Origin: Elymus sibiricus
Taxonomy: Eukaryota > Streptophyta > Magnoliopsida > Poales > Poaceae
Length of the DNA: 64,000 nt
Direction: 5' to 3'
NCBI GenBank assembly: GCA_039707655.1
Contig: CM077671.1
Coordinates: 370,823,220 to 370,887,219, forward strand
Positions 53,761-64,000 of the stretch are shown in pieces. The translations under genes were made by a program, and so were the position numbers. The notes beneath the pieces were generated by a model. The model was not told where the DNA came from. It saw only the letters and a program-made list of their open reading frames with translations, and did no database searches. Every line of letters begins with the position of its first letter. Position 1 is the stretch's first letter.

Positions 53761-56651
53761 GTGATGTGTGCCTCGTCTGCTTTCGCTGCCTCACAGTGGC
53801 CGCCATTGATAAACAGGGGCGATGGTGCTCGGACCTTCGAATTCACTGTTGAAATCTTTCCTTCTAAAGCGAAGCTAATTGATGGTAGCGTGCGAGACAT
53901 AGAGAGAGATACAATTGTAAAATGGGAGGTTGAATTTGCAGAGATTGATCCACAGGAAATATAGAGCATGGAAGAGAGGGCCGTGAGGAATGTTGTGGAG
54001 GAAATTCGGGAGAGCATTTTTTGGGGTCCAGAGCAAGAGGTAGCATTGATACGGTTTGATGATTGGAATGGTGAGTATGTGAGAATTGAGAATGGTGAAG
54101 AGATGGTTGATGAAATCAATTGGCAAGACGACTGGGCAAGCAAACAAACTACCTTTCATGCAGAGCTCGTTGATTTGGAATCAGATTCTAGGGTTGGATA
54201 TGTGCCCTCAAAGTTGGCTTCCCAAATGATAGATGATGATTGGGCTTCACGGAGACAGATAACGCCCATGTGTACGGGTGAAGTGACAGTAATAGAGGGG
54301 GCTGATCAAGATGCACAAGAGGGTTTTTATGGTGCTGCCAAGACTATGTGGACTGATAGAAAGAAATTTTACGTGAGGTGTAGAGGTTTGATGGAAGCGT
54401 CAAGCCTTGCAAGTGGTACATATATGCTAGAATTCAACCTGATGGAAGTACCATCAGGGTTAATCAAATTCCACATCCACATACTTGTATTATAAGTTCA
54501 CAGAGAGTATCAACCATGACATCACAGCTTTGGATTGCAGAAAAGATCACTCCAATTTTAGCAAAGAAACCAAACACTACTGCAAAGAACCTTAAAGTAG
54601 ACTTGGAAAAGCAGTACCCCATTAAGGTGAAGTATACCACAGTGTGGAAAGCAAAACAGAGGGCAATGAAAGAATTATATAGTCATTGGGCAAATACTTT
54701 TAGGATGCTTTATAACTTCAAAGCAGAGGTGGAGAAAAGATCACCTGGCAGTGTTGTGGAGATAGATACTGAGGTAACAGAGGATGGTAGAGTTCTTTTC
54801 TCCAAGTTCTTTATGGCTTTAAAGCCTTGCATCGATGACTTCAAAGCAGGGTGTCGTCCATATTTGAGCATAGACTCTTATTTTTTGACTGGCAAATGGA
54901 ATGGTCAATTGGCAGCATGCAATGCTTTAGATGGACACAACTGGATGTTCCCTGTTGCTATTGGTTTGTTTTAGTTAGAGACACAGGTTTCATGGACATG
55001 GTTCATGATGCAGTTGAAAAGATGCATAGGGCCAGTGTCACCTTTGGCAGTACACACAGATGCAAGTAAAGGGCTAGAAAATACAGTGAAGAATGTTTTT
55101 CCTCATTATGAGTGGAGGGAGTGCTTCGGCCATCTGTGGATGAATTTGATCAAAAAATCAGAGGGGGAGAATTTGGGAGAATGTGGCCGGCAGCAAGATC
55201 TTACACCAAACAGACACATTCATATCATCTTGATAAGATAAAAGCAGCATGCAGTGAGTTTGGTCCATAGTTAAACACCTACCATTCTCTATTGTGGTAT
55301 AGGTCAGGATTTAACACTTCCATCAAGTGTGGTCATATCAACAACAACTTGGCAGAAAGTTTTAACAACAAGATAAAGCAACTAAATAACTTGCATGTGC
55401 ATGACATGATTGACCAAAACAGGATCATGATCGTGCGCATGTGGGAATTGAGAAGAACGATTGGTGATTGTCTGCAAGGGGATTAGCTTCCTGTAGTGGT
55501 ACAACAGGTGGTCAACAGGAGCAGAAATCTTACACAGTTGTCTGTTGAAAAATCTTCATTGTGGGGTGCTAAAGTTAGAGATACCAAGACTGGAAGGAGG
55601 CATGTTGTTAACACTGAATTGCATGACTGCACTTCCCTAGAGTGGCAAAACACTGGGAAACCATGTGACCATGCCATACTTGTCTTGGCCTCCCAACCAA
55701 AGATAAACATGCATCCATATTTGAATGAATATTACTCAGTGGCAAGATTCAGGGCTACATATGCAACACCAATTCCAACACTTACAGATCAGTCTCAGTG
55801 GCCTGAAGTGCAAATTGAATTTTACATGTGTCCTCCCATGACAATGGCTGGCACGCCTAAAGAGAGCAGATTCAAGGCATCGTTTGAGAAATGTGGGAGT
55901 AGTGAGAAGGGAAAGAAAGAGGGTGCAAAGCCAAAAACACAAAAAGGTAACAAAAATAGATGCAAGTTGTGCCAGGAACTTGGGCACCGAAAAGGATCTC
56001 CAAAATGTCGTTACACTCCTGAAAGGCCAAAGTATGTTTGTGTTTGGGTTTTTTTTATTTGGATGTTATTTTTAGTTACTAACCAAATTATATGCTTTGT
56101 TTGCCAGGAGGAAGTGTGGAGGCCAGCCCCTTGTTTTTTAAGATTGTTGATCAACCAAAAAGACAAGAATCAATGGTTGTAGAAAAAAGAGAAGTTTTGG
56201 TGAAAGAGTGCACACAGAACCAGACTTGGATGCTGTGGTGCAAGATGAACCAGAGTTGGATGATGTTCGGATGCAAATTGTGCCGGACTTGGATAATGTT
56301 GTGGTGCAAAATGAGACAAACTTGGATGATGTTGGGGTGCAAAATGAGCAACATTCGGATGAGGTGAAAAATAAGCAAGATTTGGATGTGGTGCAAAATG
56401 AGCAAGATTTGGATGTGGTGCAAAATGATCAAAATGAGCAGAATGTGGTGCAAACTGGAACTGAAGTTGTTGTGGCTGATGTGCAAATTGAGCCAATATT
56501 GGAAGTTCTGTTACAAATTGAAGCTACTTTAGTTGATGTTGTGCAAACTAACCCTCATTTACATGTTGTCCTAGATGGTCCAGTGAAGAAAACCAAGAGC
56601 TTGAGTGAATTGGGTGTCATACCTGTCGTAGGATCAACAAGTGACAACTAG
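53761..56651 (+). pseudogene. MuDR-type MULE transposase
   Basis: N-terminal region with FTVEIFPSKAKLIDG and an acidic WDDWAS-like part, then WTDRKKFYVRCRG. After a frameshift near 54395 comes the MULE catalytic domain: GCRPYLSIDSYFLTGKWNGQ, ALDGHNWMFPVAIG, HTDASKGLENTV and NNNLAESFNNKI. The two Asp and the Glu of the catalytic triad are therefore present. Next are a SWIM zinc finger (CTSLEWQNTGKPCDHA) and a knuckle CKLCQELGHRKG. An intron of about 75 bp is visible (GT near 56032 to AG 56107). The end is an acidic repeat of VVQNEQDLD units. Stops: TAG 53962, TAG 54972, TAG near 55268, TAG near 55484, plus a frameshift near 55160. Dead copy. Confidence 0.85.
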
Positions 56652-57112
56652 AAGAAGAAGAAATCGAGTGGTAAGAAAAGGAAGAAGGGAAATATTGTTC
56701 TTGTTTGAATGAAAACACTTGCCTGAATTTGTGTAAAAAACTTGCCTGAATTTGTGTAATGCTATTTTTACTTTGATGTGTATATGTATAACACTATTTA
56801 AATTCTGGCCGAATTTCAAATTTGAGCCAAAATTCAAATTTGAAGTTGTTTAGTATGGGTATTGATGTTACAATACTTTCTCAAATATTATGCATGTTAG
56901 GTGATCAATCCGAGCAATTTTTGTTGAGTGAAACACTAGTCATGACAAAATGTGCTCCAAATGAGCTCCAAAGCTTTGATAAACACCCCAATTCTAAGCA
57001 AGTTTTTCTCCGACCTTCTCTAAATGATCCAAAAAATCAAAACTTGACTTCCAGTGTGCAAATATAGAGTCCATGCCCAATATGAAATCGTTTGGGTAAA
57101 TTATGACATGCA
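56652..57112. other. 3' flank of the MULE gene, no gene seen
   Basis: AT-rich. It contains a duplicated CTTGCCTGAATTTGTGTAA (56720-56760) and inverted AAATTTGAGCC/AATTCAAATTTG phrases (56812-56845). Confidence 0.5.
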
Positions 57113-57884
57113 TGTCTGGGATATACCCCGCGGTATGACCCGGAATGGTTATGACCCGGTTACAGTTATGACCCGGAATGGTTATGACCCGGTTACACTT
57201 ATGACCCGGAATGGTTATGACCCGGTTACAGTTATGACCCGGAATGGTTATGACCCGGTTACAGTTATGACCTGGAATGGTTATGACCCGGTTACAGTTA
57301 TGACCCGGAATGGTTATGACCCGGCAGACAGTTATGACTGACAGACAGTTAAGTCCCTGAAGATGAGTCGTGAAGATAAACCCAGCTGTAAGCTGCCCGG
57401 CTATAAGCCCCCGGCTGTAAGCCGCCCGGATGTAAGCCGCCCGGCTGTAAGCCGCCCGGGACTCAGAAGCCCACGAAGAGAAGCCCGTGATGGAGAGTCA
57501 TAATAGGTTAAGTCATGATCCGACTTGGACTCTATATGTAAACCGCCCCTTCAACTTATATAAGGAGGGGCAAGTCACCCCTAGAGGGTCAAGTTTTTTA
57601 GACGTCTCCATAGACAGGTCTTAGAGAGACAAGTCATTAGAGATAGACAGATTAGGGGCTCTCGAGATTAGAGGTAGCGACTCCACACCCTTGTAATCGA
57701 GATCGTCATCATCATCAATATACACAAAGCAGGACGTAGGCTTTTACCTATTTCTGAGTGGCCGAACCTGGGTAAACTCGCGTCTCTCGATTCCGACCAA
57801 CCCCTCTCAAGCCGCCACATAGTTGCGATGGCCTCACACCTAAGTTCTCTCACAAGGACATCTTGCCATGACAAAACCACGACA
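57113..57884 (+). repeat. Element E 5' LTR with tandem arrays
   Basis: 772 bp, TG...CA, ending AAACCACGACA. It contains six 33-bp units (TATGACCCGGAATGGT then TATGACCCGGTTACAGT) from about 57133 and five 14-15-bp units of the CTGTAAGCCGCCCGG type at about 57384-57459. The TATATAAG box is near 57558. Confidence 0.85.
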
Positions 57885-57885
57885 G

Positions 57886-57904
57886 TTGGCGCCCACCATG
57901 GGGC
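57886..57904 (+). other. Element E primer-binding site
   Basis: TTGGCGCCCACCATGGGGC lies two bases after the LTR. It is identical to that of element C except for one C-to-T step (CCGTG to CCATG read as G to A). Confidence 0.75.
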
Positions 57905-60900
57905 CAGCGCACAATGGTATTGTGTTCTTGAAGGGAGCTCTTAAAGGATCGAGAAGCTCGTGAGGCGCCGAATGAAAAAGAGCCGGCGTGAAAGGATCTA
58001 TGTCGTTGATGAGCAGCCGGAGCGGCATAAACAAGTTTGAGATCGAGATAAGTCAGGGATGCGGCGTCCGCCGCCACACGCGATTTACAATCCGGCGATC
58101 CAAAGCCAGATAAAATTCTAGGGCGTTGCCACGCATCGCCAAGAGGAAGGGAGTTTTCCGCCGCATATTCAATCCGTACCTGCCTCTGGTGTTCAGATCG
58201 GAAGCGGCAACACTGACCCGCTAGGATTTGCCGAGATTCGGCGATGGATACATGCCAAACCAAAGGGGCAGTGTCGCTGGTCAAAATCTAAGGAGTCAAC
58301 GGAATTTGCTACTGCTCCACATGATCAAACCAGCAATTTGCAATCCGCCGAATCACCTGTTCCAATGCTACTATTAGCACGTCATCTGATGGTGTTAATG
58401 GACTATTTTAGTCCTGCATGCAACGACCTGGAGAGACGTACTACAGCTCCACACGGGAAGATCAAGCAAGACGAAAAAAAACGAGAGAGGATCGGGCCGC
58501 CACGGACTCGGTCTCCGGCTCCGCCTCGCCTCACCACTGCGGCCGTGTCTTCGCTCGCACCGCTGCACCTACCACCGCAACTCCGCCTCACCCTCGCACG
58601 CGGCTGCGCCCGGCCAACACCGCCTCGCTTCCGCTCGCCCCTGGATGCGTCCGAGTCGCCCCCGGCTCCGCATTCGCCGCAGCGACCGCGCATTCGGGTC
58701 GACCCTGGCTCCGTTTTGCTCTGAGCCGCGTCACCCACCGCTGCCGTGGCTCGCCTCATCACCGTGGCCTCGCCTGCTCGCCTTGCTCCGAGCCGGCCTC
58801 GCTCCGTCGCCTCGCGTCCAAGCCGGCATCTGCTCACCCTACCTCGCATTGCCTCCGCTGCTGCACGTCCGAGCCGGTCTCCCCCCGCAGCGCCTGCTTT
58901 GCACCAGCCACCGCCGCCGACTACCACCACCACGCGCCCTGCTCCATGAGCCGCCGTGCGCCCCGCTCCTCCGCTATGAGCCGCCGTGCACCCCGCTCCT
59001 CCACCGTGAGCCGCCGTGCGCCCCGCTCCTCTGCCGTGAGCCGCCGTGCGCCAGCCCCGCTCCGCCTCCACCATGCCTCGAGCCCCCACACCGTCGCCCC
59101 ACGCCGTCGAGCCGCCTTTGTCGCGCTCCACGTCTGCCGTCGTCAAGCCGCCTTTGCCGCGCTCCGCGTCCGCCGTCGTCGATCCGCCTATGAGCCGGCC
59201 TCGCCTTCACCTACCCCCGCTTATGACCCGGCCTCCCGTCGGTTTCGCCGTCTCCATGCGCCGTTCCTCCCGAGCCACCTGCATCGCCGTCGCCACACCG
59301 TCTCCACGCGACCACACCGCGGCGGCGCACCCTGGCCGGCGCCGCGCACCCAGCCTCCGCCTCCGTTGCGCCCCTCCGAGTCCGCCTCGGCTCGCCTCAC
59401 TTGCCTCGAGCCGCCGCTACTCCCGCGTGCCCCTCTGGCCGCGCCCGGCTTCCAGCCGCGCGCACGCCGCACCTTGCCGTGCTCAAACGAGCCGTCGGCC
59501 TGCTGTCGCCCTGCGGTTCCACCTCTGTCCCCTCAGGCCGCCTGGCCGGCTCGCCGCTGTGCCTGCTCGCCTTGCCTCGCCCGCCTCTGGCCGGCCGAGC
59601 CCCTGCTTTGCTTCGCCCCGAGCCAGCCAGCTGTTGTGGCTCCGCCCGTGGCCTCCATCCTCACCTGGCCCCGAGCCGGCCAGTCGTTGTGGCTCCGTTG
59701 TTGGAGTTCAATACCCGCTTGTTGCTGATGGAGTTCAATATGGATGATGACAGTGTACAGGGGTCTCCGTAACGCTGATGAAGCCTGGGAAAATTGACCA
59801 GAAGATTTGCAAAGCTCCAAACCTGAAAAGAAGAGGGCAGAGGGAGAAGTGGGCCGGCTGCCTAAAAATAAAAAAGTATGGGGATATAGGCTATCTTTTT
59901 CATCGAAGTATGATCAGCATTATCCTACGCCAGTACCCGTATTCATCCGACAATAAAAAAGAGGTGCTATCTTTTCCATCTATTTATCAGTACATATTAA
60001 ATTCTTTCGAGAACAATTACTTTGCCTGCACTATTTGTACGCAGGACAATTGGCATTAAAATGCGAAGGAGGAGCGTGCACCAGCATCATTCCGCACTGG
60101 TGTTTGTCCATGTCGCATTACTCAACGGACTCGCTCACCGGCTTCCGACGCCACGACCGCACCAGCTTACAACGCCGCGGCCGTCTCTCATGACCGCACC
60201 GGCTTACAATGCCGCGGCCGTCTCTCGCGACCGCGCCGTCTTCAAACGCTGCAGCTGAATTCTACATCTACATCAACATGCCAGGGGCCGCATACACCAG
60301 TACGAGCCGCCCTACGAGCGCTCGTGAGTTGCCACCCTGCGGTCCAGTCTACATTGACACGTCAGTGTCGTGCTTGCTCACTTGAGCCGCCCAACGGACG
60401 CGCGCAAGCCGCCGTGCCAGCGGTCCGGTTTACATCAACACATCGGTGCAGTGCTTGCCTGTACAAGCCGCCCAAGAGACGCGCGCAAGACGCCGCCCCT
60501 GTGATCCGATTTATTCCAATGACTCTGAAGCAAGTCATTATATATTATCAGTCTCTGCCTCCATCGGATGGCTCAATGGATAGGCATACAAATTGCCGCC
60601 ACTGCGGTTTGGTTAACTTCAACAGCCAGCCGGGTCGAACCATCGGCCGAGTTACTGACAAAACTCATATGGGATCATTTATAACCCGCCATTTCAACCC
60701 CCCACAGGTTCATGTTGCATTATCAACGCCAGGGACATACAATGAGTGTCGCGGAGGTCATCAACTCGCCACAAGCTTTTTGCTTCAATAAATTTCAGTT
60801 ATCAGCCATCAACCATATGCCAGCATAGGCTGTGGCCAAGTGTGAAGAATTTCAAGCCGCCTCTTCGAGTCGACTTAAGACTCGGGGGCTACACAGACAT

Positions 60901-62873
60901 AACTCGGCAGATACAACCGGGTTCAAATATTCTGAAACCCCGGGTCATTGCAGGGAAGATAACCTGGTCCCGGGGGCTACTGCCTTATTGCTGGAAGATT
61001 CAAAGTCGCCCAAGAGGATGAACCGCCGTGATGCACCATTCAAACATGGGTGCCCGGATTTATTGGGTCATCATAAAGTCACTTGGAGGCTTCTGTCATT
61101 TCTTCATACAAGATGGGGCTTACAAGATGGTGCAAAAAGTTGACTCCGTCGACAAGGTCATTTGGGGGCTTCCAACCCGCCGGGTTTAGCTTACACACCC
61201 TCTTGATCAGCTCTTCAGCCACCGTAAGGCCGGGTTGTATACCGAAAAAGTTGACTCCGTCAACAAGGTCATTTGGGGGCTTCCAACCCACCGGGTTTAG
61301 CTTACACGCCCTCTTGATCGGCTCTTCAGCCACCGCAAGTTCGAGTTAAACCTGCCTGTATGTTGCTGCTGCTCCGCTAGGTGACCCGCCGAACTCTTGC
61401 CAGTTAATCTCGATTAGAGACCCTGAGCTGTTCAAAATATTTGACAGTCACTCTCACTAGAGACCCTGTACTGGTCAAGGTTAAACCGGCGGCTCTTGTC
61501 ACGTGAGGGCTGGCTTACAGAAAGCGAGGATAAACTCATCCATCTGCTGCATACTCTCCGCTATGTGGCTCGTTCGTACTCTTAAACAGTTACTCTTTTA
61601 AAGACCCTACACTGTTTAAGGTTCAAACGACGGATTTATGTCATGTGAGAAGTAGCTTATGGGCCCGGGGGGTACTCATGCCCTGGTGAGCCTCTCTATG
61701 GTTCGTTGTGCTCTTACCAGTTAATCTCGCCTAGAGACCCTGAGCCGCTCAAAGGAGTTGACGGTCACTCTCACTATAGACCCTGTACTGTTAAGAGTTC
61801 AAACAACGAGTTCATGCCAGGAGAACCGGCATATAAGTTTTCAAAAAAGAAAAAACAAGAACATATACAAGAGTTGATCTCTTCTGGTTGTGCCTTCAAA
61901 GCAAGAACATCATACATTGCATCATACATTACATCATCATTGCATCATCTTACCATGCATCATATATGCATGGATATCCTGGTCTACATTGCAGGAACCG
62001 GTTCTTTCAAACCGGGTTATATTATTCAAATCTCAAATAGCCAACATGGCTGGATTTTTTCATTATGGTTGTCATAACCAGCATTGGATGATTAAGGTTT
62101 TCAAAGCCCCTTCAGAGTAATGGCTATTATTCCTTCATCCCAAAAATACCAGTTTACAGCAAGGAGCATGGTTCAACATTGATATGCAAGGTTTTCAGCA
62201 AACATCATCTGGACAGTGGATAAAATTTTATTCTACAATGGAAGGAATAGTCCCGAATCGTTGCAGGCATACGACCGGCACTTGGGGGCTACATTATTCA
62301 AGTCCAGTTTGTATCAAGTATGCAAGTCCCATGTCGCTGCAAGCATGCACCACGACACTTGGGGGCTAATGCAAGTTGCTTTTCAACTCATCACATTATC
62401 AACGAACCCGGTTATCTCAGGGAGATGAGCCGGCCTTTCTATCTTTTTCTAAGTCCCAGCCCAGTATTGTCTTACTGAGCCGGCCCTTGGGAACTCATAT
62501 GTGGAACATTCAACTTATGACTGGGAACTCAGATAAACAATCCGGATTTCTTTAGGGTTGCAATATTTTGAAGCAAGTCTTAAGGCTATCACTACGTTTC
62601 CCCTCTTAAAACTTGGGGGCTACAAGTAATATGGATATAAGGAAGTCTGAAGTATGGAAAGTTGGCACAACATCAGACGAATTTTGATCAAGACAAGGCA
62701 GCGAGCAGTAAGGATTATTTTTTCTCCAAGGAGCCAGCGTCAGTGAATTGTATGACAGAGTTTCAGAATTTTCAGGAACTGATCAATTGGTCTTTTTTGA
62801 GTGGGCCGGTCCCTTTACATATTTTTATTTCAGGAGCTTACCATGAATAAATTCAAGCTAACCTGGGGGCTAA
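57905..62873 (+). other. Element E interior, no recognisable gene
   Basis: 58480-59700 is extremely C-rich with long open frames of Pro, Ala, Arg and Ser caused by composition. 60050-60500 has repeated CCGC-GACCGCACCGGCTTACAA phrases. From 60880 the text is dotted with GGGGGCT phrases. A 111-bp tandem duplication lies at 61134-61345. Two related ~90-bp blocks with AGAGACCCTGAGC and AGACCCTGTACTG occur near 61402 and 61719. No domain is visible in any frame. Confidence 0.6.
61134..61345 (+). repeat. 111-bp tandem duplication in element E
   Basis: Copy one starts AAAAAGTTGACTCCGTC at 61134, and copy two starts at 61245 with few differences. Each includes TTTGGGGGCTTCCAACC and CTCTTCAGCCACCG. 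Confidence 0.85.
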
Positions 62874-63365
62874 TGTCGGGGATATACCCCGCGGTATGAC
62901 CCGGAATGGTTATGACCCGGTTACAGTTATGACCCGGAATGGTTATGACCCGGTTACAGTTATGACCCAAAATGGTTATGACCCGGTTACAGTTATGACC
63001 CGGAATGGTTATGACCCGGTTATAGTTATGACCCGAAATGGTTATGACCCGGCAGACAGTTATGACCCGGTAGACAGTTATGACTGACTGACAGTTAAGT
63101 CCCTGAAGATGAGTCCCTGAAGATGAGTCGTGAAGATAAACACGGCTGTAAGCCGCCCGGCTGTAAGCCCCCGGCTGTAAGCCGCCCGGCTGTAAGCCCC
63201 CGGCTGTAAGCCGCCCGGCTGTAAGCCGCCCGGCTGTAAGCCCCCGGCTATAAGCCGCCTGGCTATAAGCCCCCGGTTGTAAGCCGCCCGGCTGTAAGCC
63301 GCCCGGGACTCAGAAGCCCACGAAGAGAAGCCCGTGATGGAGAGTCATAATAGGTTAAGTCATGA
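62874..63365 (+). repeat. Element E 3' LTR, interrupted
   Basis: Matches the 5' LTR from its start up to GGTTAAGTCATGA, where a new insertion begins. The CTGTAAGCC array here has 11 units (63144-63305) against five in the 5' LTR, and the 33-bp array has five full units. Confidence 0.8.
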
Positions 63366-64000
63366 GGGATCACTAGAAGAGTGTCTAGAGGGGGGTGAAT
63401 AGACTACTAGCAGGAATTTAAAACCTAACTTTTTCCCAAGTTAATTGGTTGGCAGATTTTAACAGTTATAGCAAGTCTAGCAAGTCTAACAGCCCTACAC
63501 ATGCAAGTCAACAAATATGGCAGCGGAGAGTAAAGACATTGCACATGAAGTAAAGAGTAGAGATATGGAGATCAAACGCAATTGGAGACGCAAAGATTAT
63601 TCCCGTGGTTCCGATAGGTGGTGCTATCATACGTCCACGTTTATGGAGTCTTCAACCCACGGAGGGTAACGATCGCGAGAGTCCACGGAGGGCTCCACCC
63701 ATAAGGGTCCACGAAGTAGCAACCTTGACTATTCCATAACGGCTTCCGTCCATGAAGGACTAGCCTCACTATGGGTAGATCTTCACGAAGTAGGCGATCT
63801 CCTTGCCCTTACAAACTTCTTGGTTTAACTCCACAACATGAAGTAGGAGGCTCCCAAGCGACACCTAACCAATCTAGGAGGCACCACCCTCCAAAAGGTA
63901 ATAGGCTCGGTAATGACGATGAACTCCTTGCTCTTGTGCTTCAAGATGATAGACTCCTCAACACACAATCACTCTCTCATAGATTTGGCTTGGTGGAAGA
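63363..64000. mobile_element. Start of another insertion, cut by window edge
   Basis: The LTR of element E breaks at CATGA, and unrelated sequence with TGAGGGATCACTAG and GTCTAGAGGGGGGTGAATAG follows. It reads like a non-coding Triticeae repeat, with several CCACGGAGGG / CCACGAAG phrases. TGAGGG as first bases would suit an LTR start, but neither the partner LTR nor a target duplication is visible. Confidence 0.4.

Larger units (their letters stand above)
53435..57112 (+). mobile_element. Mutator-like element (MuDR type), right part, degenerate
   Basis: Holds a broken MuDR-type transposase (53761-56651). The left part is separated by element D and the right side is entered by element E at 57113, so the right terminus is outside the window. 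The 5' piece (53450-53700) is a CT-rich leader-like stretch. Confidence 0.7.
57113..63365 (+). mobile_element. Element E: non-autonomous LTR retrotransposon
   Basis: The 5' LTR is 57113-57884 and a 3' LTR begins at 62874 (cut at about 63365 by a further insertion). Both start TGTCKGGGATATACCCCGCG. The primer site TTGGCGCCCACCATGGGGC follows the 5' LTR, and CTGGGGGCTAA precedes the 3' LTR as purine tract. The 5.0-kb interior contains no gag, protease, RT or integrase motif on either strand. Structure without enzymes points to a large retrotransposon derivative. The target duplication (ATGCA at 57108-57112) cannot be confirmed because the right end is not in view. Confidence 0.75.

Noticed and set aside
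58418..59728. Open frame of 436 codons in element E
   Set aside because: Long open frames in several registers at once result from the C-rich composition. The translation is a Pro/Ala/Arg/Ser mixture without any motif.
62897..63305. Regular short repeats in the E LTR resembling a CRISPR array
   Set aside because: Units are directly adjacent without unique spacers, lie in a plant LTR and occur in both LTRs. These are simple tandem repeats.
1..64000. rRNA or tRNA genes
   Set aside because: No rRNA block or tRNA cloverleaf with the conserved T-loop was recognised while reading. The only tRNA-related sequences seen are primer-binding sites.

Overview
The window looks like intergenic chromosome of a large-genome grass. 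A Triticeae species (wheat, Aegilops or barley group) is the best guess. The grounds are nested LTR retrotransposons whose LTRs read like familiar Triticeae families, grass MITEs, Mutator- and Harbinger-type DNA transposons, spliced genes with GT-AG introns, and no bacterial-style operons. Family names are from memory and no database was searched. About nine tenths of the window is mobile DNA in various stages of decay. Only two ordinary host genes are well supported: a single-exon F-box gene (2208-3095, minus) and a four-exon RING-H2 gene of the NEP1-interacting-protein type (34307-35204, minus). Window-wide, the in-frame stops I could interpret mostly sit in codons one C-to-T or G-to-A step from CAG, CAA, CGA or TGG.

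Layout. 1-3680: the possible 3' end of an unknown gene, a 5'-truncated LINE with a perfect 14-bp target duplication, an older LINE reverse-transcriptase remnant, and the F-box gene. 3684-4981: a truncated PIF/Harbinger element with a broken transposase gene. 4982-29226: three retrotransposons inside one another. Element B (minus; its 3' LTR is split into 4982-6043 and 27277-27725) was entered by element A (6044-27271, minus, TSD CAGAG). A's 3' LTR was in turn entered by element C (6496-19559, plus, TSD AAGAG). C is a GC-rich Ty3/gypsy element with complete but stop-ridden gag-pol and a long antisense gene. A carries only a gag-like gene.

29228-34300: an LTR stub, an AT-rich element with inverted termini, small MITE-like elements, a foldback element and a probable short Helitron. 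34307-35204: the RING-H2 gene. 35911-38500: a second PIF/Harbinger-like element with a Myb/SANT gene and, downstream, an RNase H1 N-terminal-type (hybrid-binding) domain. 38512-42640: a decayed transposon-carried gene, a small TIR element full of palindromic repeats, and a Stowaway MITE.

42640-57112: a Mutator-like element (MULE) with a broken transposase, split by gypsy element D (42949-53434, minus, TSD GCAGT/ACAGT). D has broken gag-pol and a multi-intron antisense gene. 57113-63365: element E, an LTR retrotransposon with no recognisable polyprotein; its primer site and LTR ends resemble those of C. 63363-64000: the start of another insertion, cut by the window edge.

How it fits together: the retroelements form a layered history. 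C and D have the gypsy order gag, protease, RT, RNase H, integrase, plus an antisense spliced gene. A and E look non-autonomous and would need proteins in trans. The two host genes lie in gaps between these layers.
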